This document shows positions 1 through 6,443 of a DNA stretch of 8,256 bases, one piece after another. This DNA is from an uncultured Hyphomicrobiales bacterium (GTDB taxonomy: Bacteria > Pseudomonadota > Alphaproteobacteria > Rhizobiales > Beijerinckiaceae). The stretch lies in NCBI GenBank assembly GCA_903903935.1, contig CAIVAX010000340.1, positions 1-8,256 of the forward strand, read 5' to 3'. Position numbers and translations under genes: made by a program. Numbering within the stretch: the stretch's first letter is position 1; every line of letters begins with the position of its first letter. The notes below the pieces were generated by a model. The model had not been told where the DNA came from. It saw nothing but the letters and a program-made list of their open reading frames with translations, and did no database searches.

Positions 1-2289
1 GGTTTCGCCATCATCCTGAAGTAGATAGAACGCCACAGTATTCGCGTTTAGAAGTGAAAGCGCGCGTTCTCCGATCTTATCAAGCGCCGGTATAACCTCC
101 CGTGTGGTTGCAATTTCATTGGCAATATCCGCAAGCGACATGCGCTCAGGATAGAGCACTTGAACAAGCCGATCACGTTCAGTTGAATAGGAGAAAGCAA
201 CACCCGAGCGATCAATGATCGCCACATTGCCTCTGTCCAGTAATAATTTGCTGGGTGCGACAATCTCGGATTCTTCGGCAGCAGGGCGAATCCATAAGCC
301 CTGATTAAGCCCGGCCCGCAACAATTGCACAATCGCTGTGCTCTTCATCGCAGAGAGATTGGCCAGAGTGCGACCATCGGGCCCTTTGATAAGGGTTCGG
401 CCCTGATCAAAGCGAACGGAGGGTTCGGAATTTTCTGGCGCACGTGTGGTCAGAGCAATGAAGGGCCCATTGGTCTGTGCATTCAATCCAGGATCAGCAA
501 AGCGAATCGCCAGCGGCGCTGCGGGCGGAATAAGATTGCTGGCCAGCTCCGTCAAAAAGGACAACTGACTGCGCTGTGTCACAGGTCCCCGCGAGTCGAG
601 AAAGATCGTCGCGCCTTCACGATAGGCGCTCGCGACATCGAAAAAGTCATGCAACACTTCCGAGGCGGGTTCAGTGATAATTTTACTGCTGCCCAGCAAT
701 TGCGAGGGATAGCCCACAGATTGCATCGCGCATTCGCCCGATTGACGCTGGCGTTGTACCATGACACGCAGAGAATTATTCATTCCTGCAAGACCGTTGG
801 GAATCGTAAACGCCAAGGGCGCGCGCATATCAGCGCCCGTCGAGACGCTTTGCATCATTGTTTCGTTGAAAAACGCCGTCACCACAGCATTGGTCTGGCC
901 TTCATCAGGCGCAACAGCGACATTGAGATGCAAAGCCGAGAGCTGGCGATGCAAGGGCAAATCCTTAGCGCTGATCGAGACGGACCATTGGGCGCGATCC
1001 AAAACATCGCGCGCACCCAAATCTGTTTGCAAACGATCAAACGTCAAAGGCCCATTGGAGCGAATTTGCAGAATATCGCCATCGGTCGAAATGATCGGGC
1101 GAACACCAGCGTTGAGCCAATTGGATCCAATCAATCGCGCTGCGCTTTGTGGATCCTGACCCGAGATCAGAATGGCAGGACCATTGCTGAAATTGATCAA
1201 CGACAGGCTGGAGCTTTGTCCGTCGGGCTTGGCATCATCGCGATACAATGGCGTGCGTGATTGTGCGACGAAATTGGCAAGATCTTGGCCGGACGCAATG
1301 ACAACCGCGCCTCTGGTCCAAGCTGAAGGACTATCAAAGACATTGCCCGCGGAATTGGCAGCTTGTTGATTGGGCGCCGTTGGAGCGGTATTGGTTGGCG
1401 ATTTAGCAAAAGGCGATTCTAGACGCGGCGCAAAAGTCATCGCGCTGGGCTGCACCAATCCTGCTGGTCCAACTGGCGTTTGCGCTGCGGGTTGATTGGT
1501 CGTTATGGCCGGCGTCTGCGAAGGTGTCGCAGGGCTAGCAGAGCTCGAAGCATTGGCTTGGGGAATCTGGAAGGTCAAATCTGGTCCAGGCAGATTTTCA
1601 AATTTGACCTGCCGCCCCATTTCGCGCAATGCGCGCGCCGTATCCAGCGCAGCACCAAATTCAGGTGCGCTGAGTTCACGCGCTGGCAGATAGATCGACA
1701 CATCGCGCGGCATGAGAGACAAAGCCGAGGCAACCGAATCCACACCATTGCGATCAAAGCTGATCTTCAGATTGGTTTCGGGCAGAATGGTGAGATGATC
1801 CCCCGCATAGCGCATATCCACGCAACGGTCTTCTTGCATGGCATGGCCATAGCGAACCGTGACCTTGATAAAGCCATTGGAGACATCGGTGACATTGACG
1901 GGAATCTTGATTGAATCGCGTTCCGTTGTCCCATTGAAGGGCTTGAGCAAAAGCGTGCGCTCACCAATCATCACCTCGACCGAACGGCGCGCATCAATGG
2001 ATGTTGCCGATTCATAAGCCAGAGTGAGCTGGGCATTGAATTTCATCGAGCGCGGAACGGGGAAAAAGAGATCGCGCGTTGCACCAAGGCCAGTCAGGCG
2101 AGCGCCTTCCTTAAAGCCGATTTCGGGCAGGCTGATGGTGCGATGGAGGATCGAGCCAGAGACTTGCTCAAGGCCTGATTGTTTCACATCGCTGTCTTGA
2201 GCCCAGCCGGGCATGGAGGCGAGATAGGCTGGAGCAGATAAAACCAGCGCGAGTGCCGCGCGACCTAAAGGCAAAGAAAAAGATTTCAT
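1..2289 (-). CDS. bcsB: BcsB-family periplasmic cellulose synthase subunit, partial (C-terminus beyond window)
   Basis: The frame is open for 763 codons from ATG at 2289 to the left edge with no stop; I checked it row by row. Residues 1-30 form a Sec signal peptide (hydrophobic core with a likely cut after GWA at 30). The mature part holds two similar modules, about 44-180 and 425-545. Each is a beta-rich block ending in a short acidic-x-x-Cys or Glu-Cys segment (EDRC at 153-156, GEC at 518-520), followed by a hydrophobic/Ser strand. This matches the duplicated carbohydrate-binding/flavodoxin-like architecture of BcsB, which guides the nascent glucan across the periplasm and anchors to BcsA. 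Residues about 244-325 are rich in Pro, Ala, Gln, Ser and Thr and look like an inserted linker. E. coli BcsB is about 780 residues; here the expected C-terminal membrane anchor has not been reached by 763, so the protein is somewhat long. An in-frame upstream ATG at 2334 is an alternative start; 2289 gives the more normal signal peptide. No bcsA lies upstream. The polymer need not be cellulose. Confidence 0.78.
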   Translation of the reverse strand, partial: MKSFSLPLGRAALALVLSAPAYLASMPGWAQDSDVKQSGLEQVSGSILHRTISLPEIGFKEGARLTGLGATRDLFFPVPRSMKFNAQLTLAYESATSIDARRSVEVMIGERTLLLKPFNGTTERDSIKIPVNVTDVSNGFIKVTVRYGHAMQEDRCVDMRYAGDHLTILPETNLKISFDRNGVDSVASALSLMPRDVSIYLPARELSAPEFGAALDTARALREMGRQVKFENLPGPDLTFQIPQANASSSASPATPSQTPAITTNQPAAQTPVGPAGLVQPSAMTFAPRLESPFAKSPTNTAPTAPNQQAANSAGNVFDSPSAWTRGAVVIASGQDLANFVAQSRTPLYRDDAKPDGQSSSLSLINFSNGPAILISGQDPQSAARLIGSNWLNAGVRPIISTDGDILQIRSNGPLTFDRLQTDLGARDVLDRAQWSVSISAKDLPLHRQLSALHLNVAVAPDEGQTNAVVTAFFNETMMQSVSTGADMRAPLAFTIPNGLAGMNNSLRVMVQRQRQSGECAMQSVGYPSQLLGSSKIITEPASEVLHDFFDVASAYREGATIFLDSRGPVTQRSQLSFLTELASNLIPPAAPLAIRFADPGLNAQTNGPFIALTTRAPENSEPSVRFDQGRTLIKGPDGRTLANLSAMKSTAIVQLLRAGLNQGLWIRPAAEESEIVAPSKLLLDRGNVAIIDRSGVAFSYSTERDRLVQVLYPERMSLADIANEIATTREVIPALDKIGERALSLLNANTVAFYLLQDDGET

Positions 2290-2442
2290 GAAAGAACTCA
2301 ACGCAAACAGGCCCGGACACCGGCGCCCCTCCATGACCTCGTGCAAACGATGAGGATCGATTGCCTTCAGCCGATAGGATCAGATTGCCGCAGGTAGGTT
2401 AACTTTGTATTTTTTAAATTTACAATTCTAAGAATCTTCTTC
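2290..2442 (-). promoter_or_regulatory. intergenic region upstream of bcsB, probable promoter area
   Basis: This 153-base gap separates the SDR stop from the bcsB start. The part at 2400-2440 is strongly AT-rich, unlike the flanking genes. On the minus strand TTGAGA, 18 bases, then TAAATT (about 2448 to 2419) is a weak sigma70-like match that begins inside the last codons of the SDR gene. A short inverted repeat, ATTCT-A-AGAAT (2425-2435), falls between those boxes and could be an operator. I see no clear terminator for the SDR gene, so read-through into bcsB is possible. The assignment is tentative. Confidence 0.3.
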
Positions 2443-3282
2443 TCAATCTGTTTGAAAATCGGTGCCCAAAGCGACTGGCTCCCAGCGATCCATCTCTTGC
2501 GTGAGACGCGCGATTTTTCCACGTATGCGTGTGAGAGCATCGCGCCCTAGGGGCAAGCGCAAAGTCGGCGGAGTCGCATGCAAAGCCGCCATGATCGCCA
2601 AAGCCGCCCGTTCTGGATCACCGGGCTGTTTGCCATCAAGCTCGGCAAAGCGTTGCCGCAAAGGCCGCAACAAATCTTCGTAATCAGGAATGTGCAAAGC
2701 TTCAAAGCGCTTGGCCATGGCATCGGTACGAAATTGGCCGGGCTCAATAATCAAAACGCGAATGTTCAACGGCGCCACTTCTTCTGCCAAAGCCTCAGAG
2801 ACTGCTTCTAGGGCATGTTTAGAGGCACAATAATAGCCAAGCCCCGCATTGGCCACGAGGCCGCCGAGAGCTGATATATTGATTATGGTGCCGGCGCGGC
2901 GATGACGCATGAAGGGCAGCACAGTGCGCATGAGTTCGAGCGCGCCGAAAAAATTTGTATCAAAAACTTTGCGATAATCGGCAGGGCGCAATTCTTCGAT
3001 CGCACCGACAGCGACAAATCCTGCATTGTTGACGAGGCAGTCGATCGGACCAAAGCCATATTCGACATCCTCAATGACTTGGACAATCTCTTCCTGATGA
3101 CAAACATCAAGTTGATAGGCCCGCGCCTGATCCGGAAAGGCCTCAACAAGATCGCTCAAAGCTGCAGGATTGCGCGCACTCAGAGCCACACGATCGCCCG
3201 TGCGCAGCACATGGGTGGCCAACACGCGGCCAAAGCCTGTTGAACATCCCGTGATGAACCAGGTTTTTTGTCCCGATGTCAT
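2443..3282 (-). CDS. classical short-chain dehydrogenase/reductase (SDR), substrate unknown
   Basis: A 279-residue cytosolic Rossmann-fold oxidoreductase. The cofactor motif TGxxxGxG is at 11-18. Arg37 after the second strand favours NADP(H). Asp59-Val60 contacts adenine, NNAG is at 85-88, Asn110 is in helix 4, and the YxxxK active site is Tyr151/Lys155. Thirteen residues before Tyr151, where classical SDRs carry the catalytic Ser, the sequence reads Ala138; Ser137 is next to it (N-I-S-A-L-G-G). The length of about 280 and the C-terminal extension fit the retinol/hydroxysteroid-dehydrogenase-like subgroup often annotated only as 'SDR family oxidoreductase'. Start chosen: ATG at 3282, seven bases after a strong GGGGAGG on the minus strand. 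The frame stays open upstream to a GTG at 3405, which would add 41 residues. The gene is divergent from the L,D-transpeptidase and upstream of bcsB in the same direction. The family is clear; the substrate is not. Confidence 0.93.
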   Translation of the reverse strand: MTSGQKTWFITGCSTGFGRVLATHVLRTGDRVALSARNPAALSDLVEAFPDQARAYQLDVCHQEEIVQVIEDVEYGFGPIDCLVNNAGFVAVGAIEELRPADYRKVFDTNFFGALELMRTVLPFMRHRRAGTIINISALGGLVANAGLGYYCASKHALEAVSEALAEEVAPLNIRVLIIEPGQFRTDAMAKRFEALHIPDYEDLLRPLRQRFAELDGKQPGDPERAALAIMAALHATPPTLRLPLGRDALTRIRGKIARLTQEMDRWEPVALGTDFQTD

Positions 3283-3484
3283 CCTGCGACCTCCCCTCTT
3301 CTCCTGTCGCTCCGGCGACTGTGAGGGAATGTGCGACAGCCAGGCCTGCGCCGCAAGCCCCCAAGTGGCGAGATAAATGATCGTTTCATCGTTCAAAGAC
3401 CTCACTTCAGGGCCTTTTGACTTGCCCAGAGGGGCGACTCATGAAATGAGCACTAAAAATCATTTTATAGATTGATTTGGTTCC
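3283..3484. promoter_or_regulatory. divergent intergenic region between SDR and L,D-transpeptidase genes
   Basis: About 200 bases that must hold both divergent promoters. The part near 3451-3480 is AT-rich and contains TATAAA on the minus strand, a possible -10 for the SDR gene. On the plus strand TTGACT (3417-3422) resembles a -35, but the sequence 17-18 bases later (ATGAAA) is a poor -10. A perfect inverted repeat CTCAT-GAA-ATGAG lies at 3438-3450 and could be an operator acting on both genes. The 3283-3405 part is also open in frame with the SDR gene. Confidence 0.35.
3289..3296 (-). promoter_or_regulatory. strong Shine-Dalgarno site deciding the SDR start
   Basis: On the minus strand the sequence reads GGGGAGGT, with seven bases between GGAGG and ATG 3282. 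This favours the 279-residue form over the 41-residue-longer GTG-started form, whose own ribosome site (AAAAGG) is weaker. Confidence 0.7.
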
Positions 3485-4180
3485 ATGGCTGCTGTTTTCC
3501 TTGATCCACCTATCCGGACTTTAAAAGAGCCGACACGCCGTAGCTTTCTGGCTGGCCTTTTGTTGGCACCGGCAGCCTGTGCAGCCCCTCCCTCAGGCCC
3601 AAATGCTGAAATAGTGCCGATGCCCATTTACGCCGCGGCTGGCACCCCCTATGGCCCTATCACAGATGGTCAATACGAGATTGATGCGCTTGATCTGAGC
3701 CAAAGATCGATTGACCTCGACCGCCAGGAGGTTGCCTTTAACAAGGGCCATCCACCCGGCACAATTGTGATCAACATCGCTGAGCGGCGGCTCTATCTCA
3801 CCCAACAGGGTGGAATGGCGCTGCGTTATACTGTAGGCGTGGGGCGTTCGGAGGCGATCAACTTCAAAGGCAATGCCATTATTGGGCGCAAAGCCGAATG
3901 GCCACATTGGCGGCCGACTGAAAATATGATTCAGGCCAAGCCCGAATATGCCGCATATCGAAATGGCATGCCGGGGGGATTGGAAAATCCACTGGGAGCG
4001 CGCGCGCTTTATCTCTATCGCGATGGGCAGGACACAAATTTCCGCCTGCATGGGACGACGGAACCTGAAACTATTGGTACTCCTGTTTCAAGCGGGTGTA
4101 TTCGTCTCGTCAATCAGGACATTATTGATCTTTACCAGCGCATCCCTCTGGGCACGCAAGTGGTGGTCTTGCAGAGCTAA
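3485..4180 (+). CDS. L,D-transpeptidase, YkuD (ErfK/YbiS/YcfS/YnhG) family, Tat-exported
   Basis: A 231-residue periplasmic enzyme expected to form L,D-cross-links in peptidoglycan or attach proteins to it. Residues 17-22 (T-R-R-S-F-L) match a twin-arginine signal, followed by a hydrophobic Leu/Ala stretch ending at C-A-A (32-34), which gives a likely cut near 34. The Cys at 32 lacks a proper lipobox (Pro at -3), so a lipoprotein is unlikely. The YkuD domain spans about 92-229. It carries the diagnostic His-Gly at 189-190 and the S-G-C-I-R-L motif at 203-208, so Cys205 is the nucleophile and His189 and Arg207 complete the site. No LysM or other binding domain is present. ATG 3485 is the first possible start, since an in-frame TGA lies at 3473-3475; the ribosome site before it is weak. 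The C-terminus ends in Leu-Gln-Ser inside a tandem repeat. It is divergent from the SDR gene and convergent with the small minus-strand gene that follows. Confidence 0.95.
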   Translation: MAAVFLDPPIRTLKEPTRRSFLAGLLLAPAACAAPPSGPNAEIVPMPIYAAAGTPYGPITDGQYEIDALDLSQRSIDLDRQEVAFNKGHPPGTIVINIAERRLYLTQQGGMALRYTVGVGRSEAINFKGNAIIGRKAEWPHWRPTENMIQAKPEYAAYRNGMPGGLENPLGARALYLYRDGQDTNFRLHGTTEPETIGTPVSSGCIRLVNQDIIDLYQRIPLGTQVVVLQS

Positions 4181-4236
4181 GAAATCTTGCAGAGCTAAGA
4201 AATCTTGCAGAGCTGATTAGTTTTGCAGAGCCAAAT
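4168..4236 (+). repeat. 18-bp tandem repeat across the L,D-transpeptidase stop codon
   Basis: Two perfect 18-base units (CTTGCAGAGCTAAGAAAT at 4168-4185 and 4186-4203) are followed by a diverged copy (4204-4221, 14 of 18 identical) and a degenerate partial copy (4222-4236). The first unit contains the last codons, Leu-Gln-Ser-stop. Because 18 is a multiple of three, each full unit repeats the stop in the same frame: TAA at 4178, TAA at 4196 and TGA at 4214. It fills the gap between two convergent genes. Confidence 0.9.
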
Positions 4237-4239
4237 CCC

Positions 4240-4470
4240 TCACGCCGCAATTGGGCCGCGGCGCAGTGTCTGGCGCGCTGAGACAATGCCCACACGAATG
4301 ATGGTTTCTCCCTCCGCATCGATGACATGAAGGCGCGAGCCTTGCACATCAATAGAGCTCGCAATGTCAGCCAGCTGATCCCATAGATCAGACTTATCTT
4401 TGACCTGACAGGGCAAAGAGTGCAGGAGTTGGCGATCTGGGCCGATGATCTGGACCTGAAATTGCAACAC
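4240..4470 (-). CDS. uncharacterised 76-residue protein
   Basis: A small soluble protein with no signal peptide or membrane segment; I do not recognise its family with confidence. The pattern is a first strand (F-Q-V-Q-I-I-G-P-D), an amphipathic helix near 28-40 (D-L-W-D-Q-L-A-D-I-A), then two strands, R-L-H-V-I-D-A-E-G-E at 46-55 and T-I-I-R-V-G at 56-61, with a basic tail. The D-A-E/D-E-G turn between strands loosely resembles small alphaproteobacterial DUF6894-like proteins, but this is only a resemblance. Start chosen: GTG at 4470, a few bases after GGAAG on the minus strand; TTG at 4467 or further upstream TTGs (to 4539) are alternatives. It follows livM by 137 bases in the same direction, separated by a hairpin, and is convergent with the L,D-transpeptidase gene. 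Confidence 0.6.
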   Translation of the reverse strand: MLQFQVQIIGPDRQLLHSLPCQVKDKSDLWDQLADIASSIDVQGSRLHVIDAEGETIIRVGIVSARQTLRRGPIAA

Positions 4471-4487
4471 GAGACTTCCAATCAAAT

Positions 4488-4527
4488 GAATGAAACAACT
4501 ATAAGCAGGTCTCAATGACCTGCATAT
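4488..4527 (-). terminator. hairpin downstream of livM, possible terminator or leader hairpin
   Basis: A perfect 7-bp inverted repeat, GCAGGTC-TCAAT-GACCTGC (4505-4523), is extended by three more pairs after one mismatch (4501-4503 with 4525-4527). On the minus strand the hairpin is followed by the T-rich run TTATAGTTGTTT. It sits about 80 bases after the livM stop and 31 bases before the GTG of the small gene, so it could end the liv transcript or be a leader element for the next gene. The T-run is interrupted, so it is weak as an intrinsic terminator. Confidence 0.42.
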
Positions 4528-4607
4528 GACAAATGGCAATCAATTTGGATGGCGCTTCTTTGCCAGACAAATCTTAATTATTCTTTAAACTTGCAGTCTG
4601 CTTGACT

Positions 4608-5573
4608 CTACAGTGATCGACGCAAGCGCCGCGCCAAAGTGCCGATGAGACCTTGGCGAAACATCACCACACAAGCAAGAAAAATAGTCCCTTGCGCGAC
4701 GATGACCCATTGCCCCAGCACAGAGAGATATTGCAGCATAGCGGCAAAGAGAAAGCCGCCTAAAATAGGGCCCAGAAAAGTGGTCATGCCGCCCATCACC
4801 ACCATTAAGATCACATCGCCAGACATCGACCAATGCACATCGCTCAAGCTGGCTGTTTGGGTGACGAGAGCTTTCATCGCCCCTGCCAATCCAGCCAGTC
4901 CGGCAGATAGGACAAAGGCCAGAGCTTTAAAGCGGGCTGTTTCATAGCCCAAGGATTGCGCGCGCGTCTCATTCTGGCCAATAGCTTGCAAGACATCGCC
5001 AAAGGGGGAGTGGATGATCCGCGCAATCAACACATGGCCCAGAAAGAACAGCAGCAGAATGAGATAATATAAGACATAGGTCTGATTGAGATCGAACAGA
5101 CCAAACAAATGGCCGCGAGAAAAGCCTTGAATTCCATCCTCACCATGGGTGAAGGGCGATTGCAGATAAACAAAATAGAGCATTTGCGCTAAAGCCAATG
5201 TCGTCATCGAGAAATAAATGCCCTGACGACGAATGGCGATCAGACCCACACATAGGCCCAGAATGAGCGTGGCGATCAGCGCAAACACCACAGCCCAGTG
5301 CGGGGGCACTGCCCAGACTTTGAGGGCATGCGCACAGATATAGCCGCCTGTACCAAAAAACATGGCATGACCAAATGAGGCCAGTCCTGCATGGCCAATC
5401 AGCAAATTAAAAGCTGAGGCAAAGAGCGCAAAACATAAGGCCTGCATGATAAAATAGGGGTAGACCCAGCCGAGCAAAGGCACGAGCGCCAGCACAAGAA
5501 TGAGCCCAGTAAAGAGAATGAATCGCCAGTCTCTTGTTGATGCGATGTGAGGCTTCATGGCTTTGTCCCTCAT
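4608..5573 (-). CDS. livM: branched-chain amino acid-type ABC transporter permease LivM
   Basis: A 321-residue inner-membrane permease (BPD_transp_2 family), the second of two permeases in a HAAT importer. A short cytoplasmic N-terminus is followed by about eight to nine hydrophobic segments beginning near residue 17. The LivM signature G-H-A-G-L-A-S-F-G-H-A-M-F-F-G is at 60-74. The cytoplasmic EAA-like coupling loop (S-P-F-G-D-V-L-Q-A-I-G-Q-N-E-T-R-A) lies in the C-terminal half, followed by an Ala/Gly/Leu-rich helix. Start chosen: ATG 5573, whose first base overlaps the livH stop (TGATG arrangement) and which has AGGAGG eight bases upstream. GTG 5576 and ATG 5558 (with its own GAGGGA site) are alternatives. 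It is the last gene of the liv operon. The substrate cannot be read from the permease. Confidence 0.93.
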   Translation of the reverse strand: MRDKAMKPHIASTRDWRFILFTGLILVLALVPLLGWVYPYFIMQALCFALFASAFNLLIGHAGLASFGHAMFFGTGGYICAHALKVWAVPPHWAVVFALIATLILGLCVGLIAIRRQGIYFSMTTLALAQMLYFVYLQSPFTHGEDGIQGFSRGHLFGLFDLNQTYVLYYLILLLFFLGHVLIARIIHSPFGDVLQAIGQNETRAQSLGYETARFKALAFVLSAGLAGLAGAMKALVTQTASLSDVHWSMSGDVILMVVMGGMTTFLGPILGGFLFAAMLQYLSVLGQWVIVAQGTIFLACVVMFRQGLIGTLARRLRRSL

Positions 5574-6439
5574 CACGCCTCCCTCCTGCCAAACAGGCCG
5601 TTGGGACGCACAGCAAGCACGAGGGCCATCAGCACAAATAAAATGGTATTTGACGCTTCGGGATAAAAATAGCGCGTGAGGCCCTCAATCACTCCCAGGC
5701 TATAGCCCGTGACGATGGAGCCAAGAATCGAGCCCATGCCGCCGATCACAACGACAGCAAACACGACAATCATCAGATCAGCGCCCATGAGCGGGCGCAC
5801 TTGCAGCATGGGCGCAGCCAATAATCCAGCCAGTGCCGCCAGCCCAACACCCAAGCCATAAGACAAGGTGACGAGGCGCGGCACATTAATTCCAAAAGAG
5901 CTCAAGCGTTCGGCATTTTCAGTCGCTGCCCGCAAAAGCGCGCCCAAGCGCGTGCGCTCAACGAGCAGATAAACGCTCGCACACACTGCCAAAGAGACAA
6001 GGATCACGAAGCCGCGATAATTGGGCAGCAGCATGAAGCCAAGATTCTGGCCTCCTTGCAGCGCGCTTGGAATGGCATAGGGCAGACCTGCCGAACCAAA
6101 GCCAATCTGCATCAGGCCTTGCACGATCAGCGCAAAGCCAAAGGTCGCCAACAGGCCATAGAGATGATCAAGCTCTTGCAGGGGACGCAGCACAATGCGC
6201 TGCAAGACCATGCCACCCAAAGCAAGCACGGGCGGCACGATCAGGAGCGATCCCCAATAGCCAATGCCCAAGTGTTCGAGCAAAAGAGGGGCTGCAAAAG
6301 CCCCCAGCATAAAGAAAGCGCCATGGGCGAAATTGACAATATTGAGCAAGCCAAAAATCAACGACAGACCCAAGCTCAACAGAGCATAAAAGGAGCCATT
6401 GATGAGGCCGATGAGAAGTTGACTGTAAAGCGCTTGCAT
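5573..6439 (-). CDS. livH: branched-chain amino acid-type ABC transporter permease LivH
   Basis: A 288-residue inner-membrane permease, the usual length for LivH. The N-terminal helix region G-L-I-N-G-S-F-Y-A-L-L-S-L-G-L-S at 11-26 and the conserved N-I-V-N-F-A-H-G-A-F at 33-42 are typical of the family. Further hydrophobic segments follow. The EAA-like loop that docks on the ATPases is at about 162-188 (R-T-R-L-G-A-L-L-R-A-A-T-E-N), continuing into a Gly/Ala/Leu helix. Start chosen: ATG 6439, four bases after the livF stop. The frame is open further upstream within livF to 6508, but that would add 23 residues foreign to the family. The weak ribosome site (GGGA about ten bases upstream) suggests reliance on coupling to livF translation. 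The stop overlaps the livM start. Confidence 0.95.
   Translation of the reverse strand: MQALYSQLLIGLINGSFYALLSLGLSLIFGLLNIVNFAHGAFFMLGAFAAPLLLEHLGIGYWGSLLIVPPVLALGGMVLQRIVLRPLQELDHLYGLLATFGFALIVQGLMQIGFGSAGLPYAIPSALQGGQNLGFMLLPNYRGFVILVSLAVCASVYLLVERTRLGALLRAATENAERLSSFGINVPRLVTLSYGLGVGLAALAGLLAAPMLQVRPLMGADLMIVVFAVVVIGGMGSILGSIVTGYSLGVIEGLTRYFYPEASNTILFVLMALVLAVRPNGLFGRREA
5574..5587 (-). promoter_or_regulatory. ribosome binding site for livM inside the end of livH
   Basis: The minus strand reads AGGAGGGAGGCGTG directly before ATG 5573. This strong double purine-rich site overlaps the last livH codons. With the overlapping stop and start it indicates translational coupling of the two permeases, and it supports 5573 over 5558 as the start. 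Confidence 0.65.
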
Positions 6440-6443
6440 CTGG

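Noticed and set aside
325..1260. A 311-codon plus-strand open frame, and several shorter ones, opposite bcsB
   Set aside because: The complementary minus-strand frame is open for 763 codons with a signal peptide and a recognisable duplicated architecture. The plus-strand product is Arg/Gln/Ile-rich with no family resemblance, as expected for an antisense shadow.
3572..3592. Cys32 of the L,D-transpeptidase as a lipoprotein attachment site
   Set aside because: The preceding residues (Ala-Pro-Ala-Ala) do not form a lipobox because -3 is Pro; a Tat signal with ordinary cleavage fits better.
4168..4236. Could the short direct repeats be a CRISPR array?
   Set aside because: The units are adjacent with no spacers, are only 18 bases and include coding sequence; this is a simple tandem repeat.
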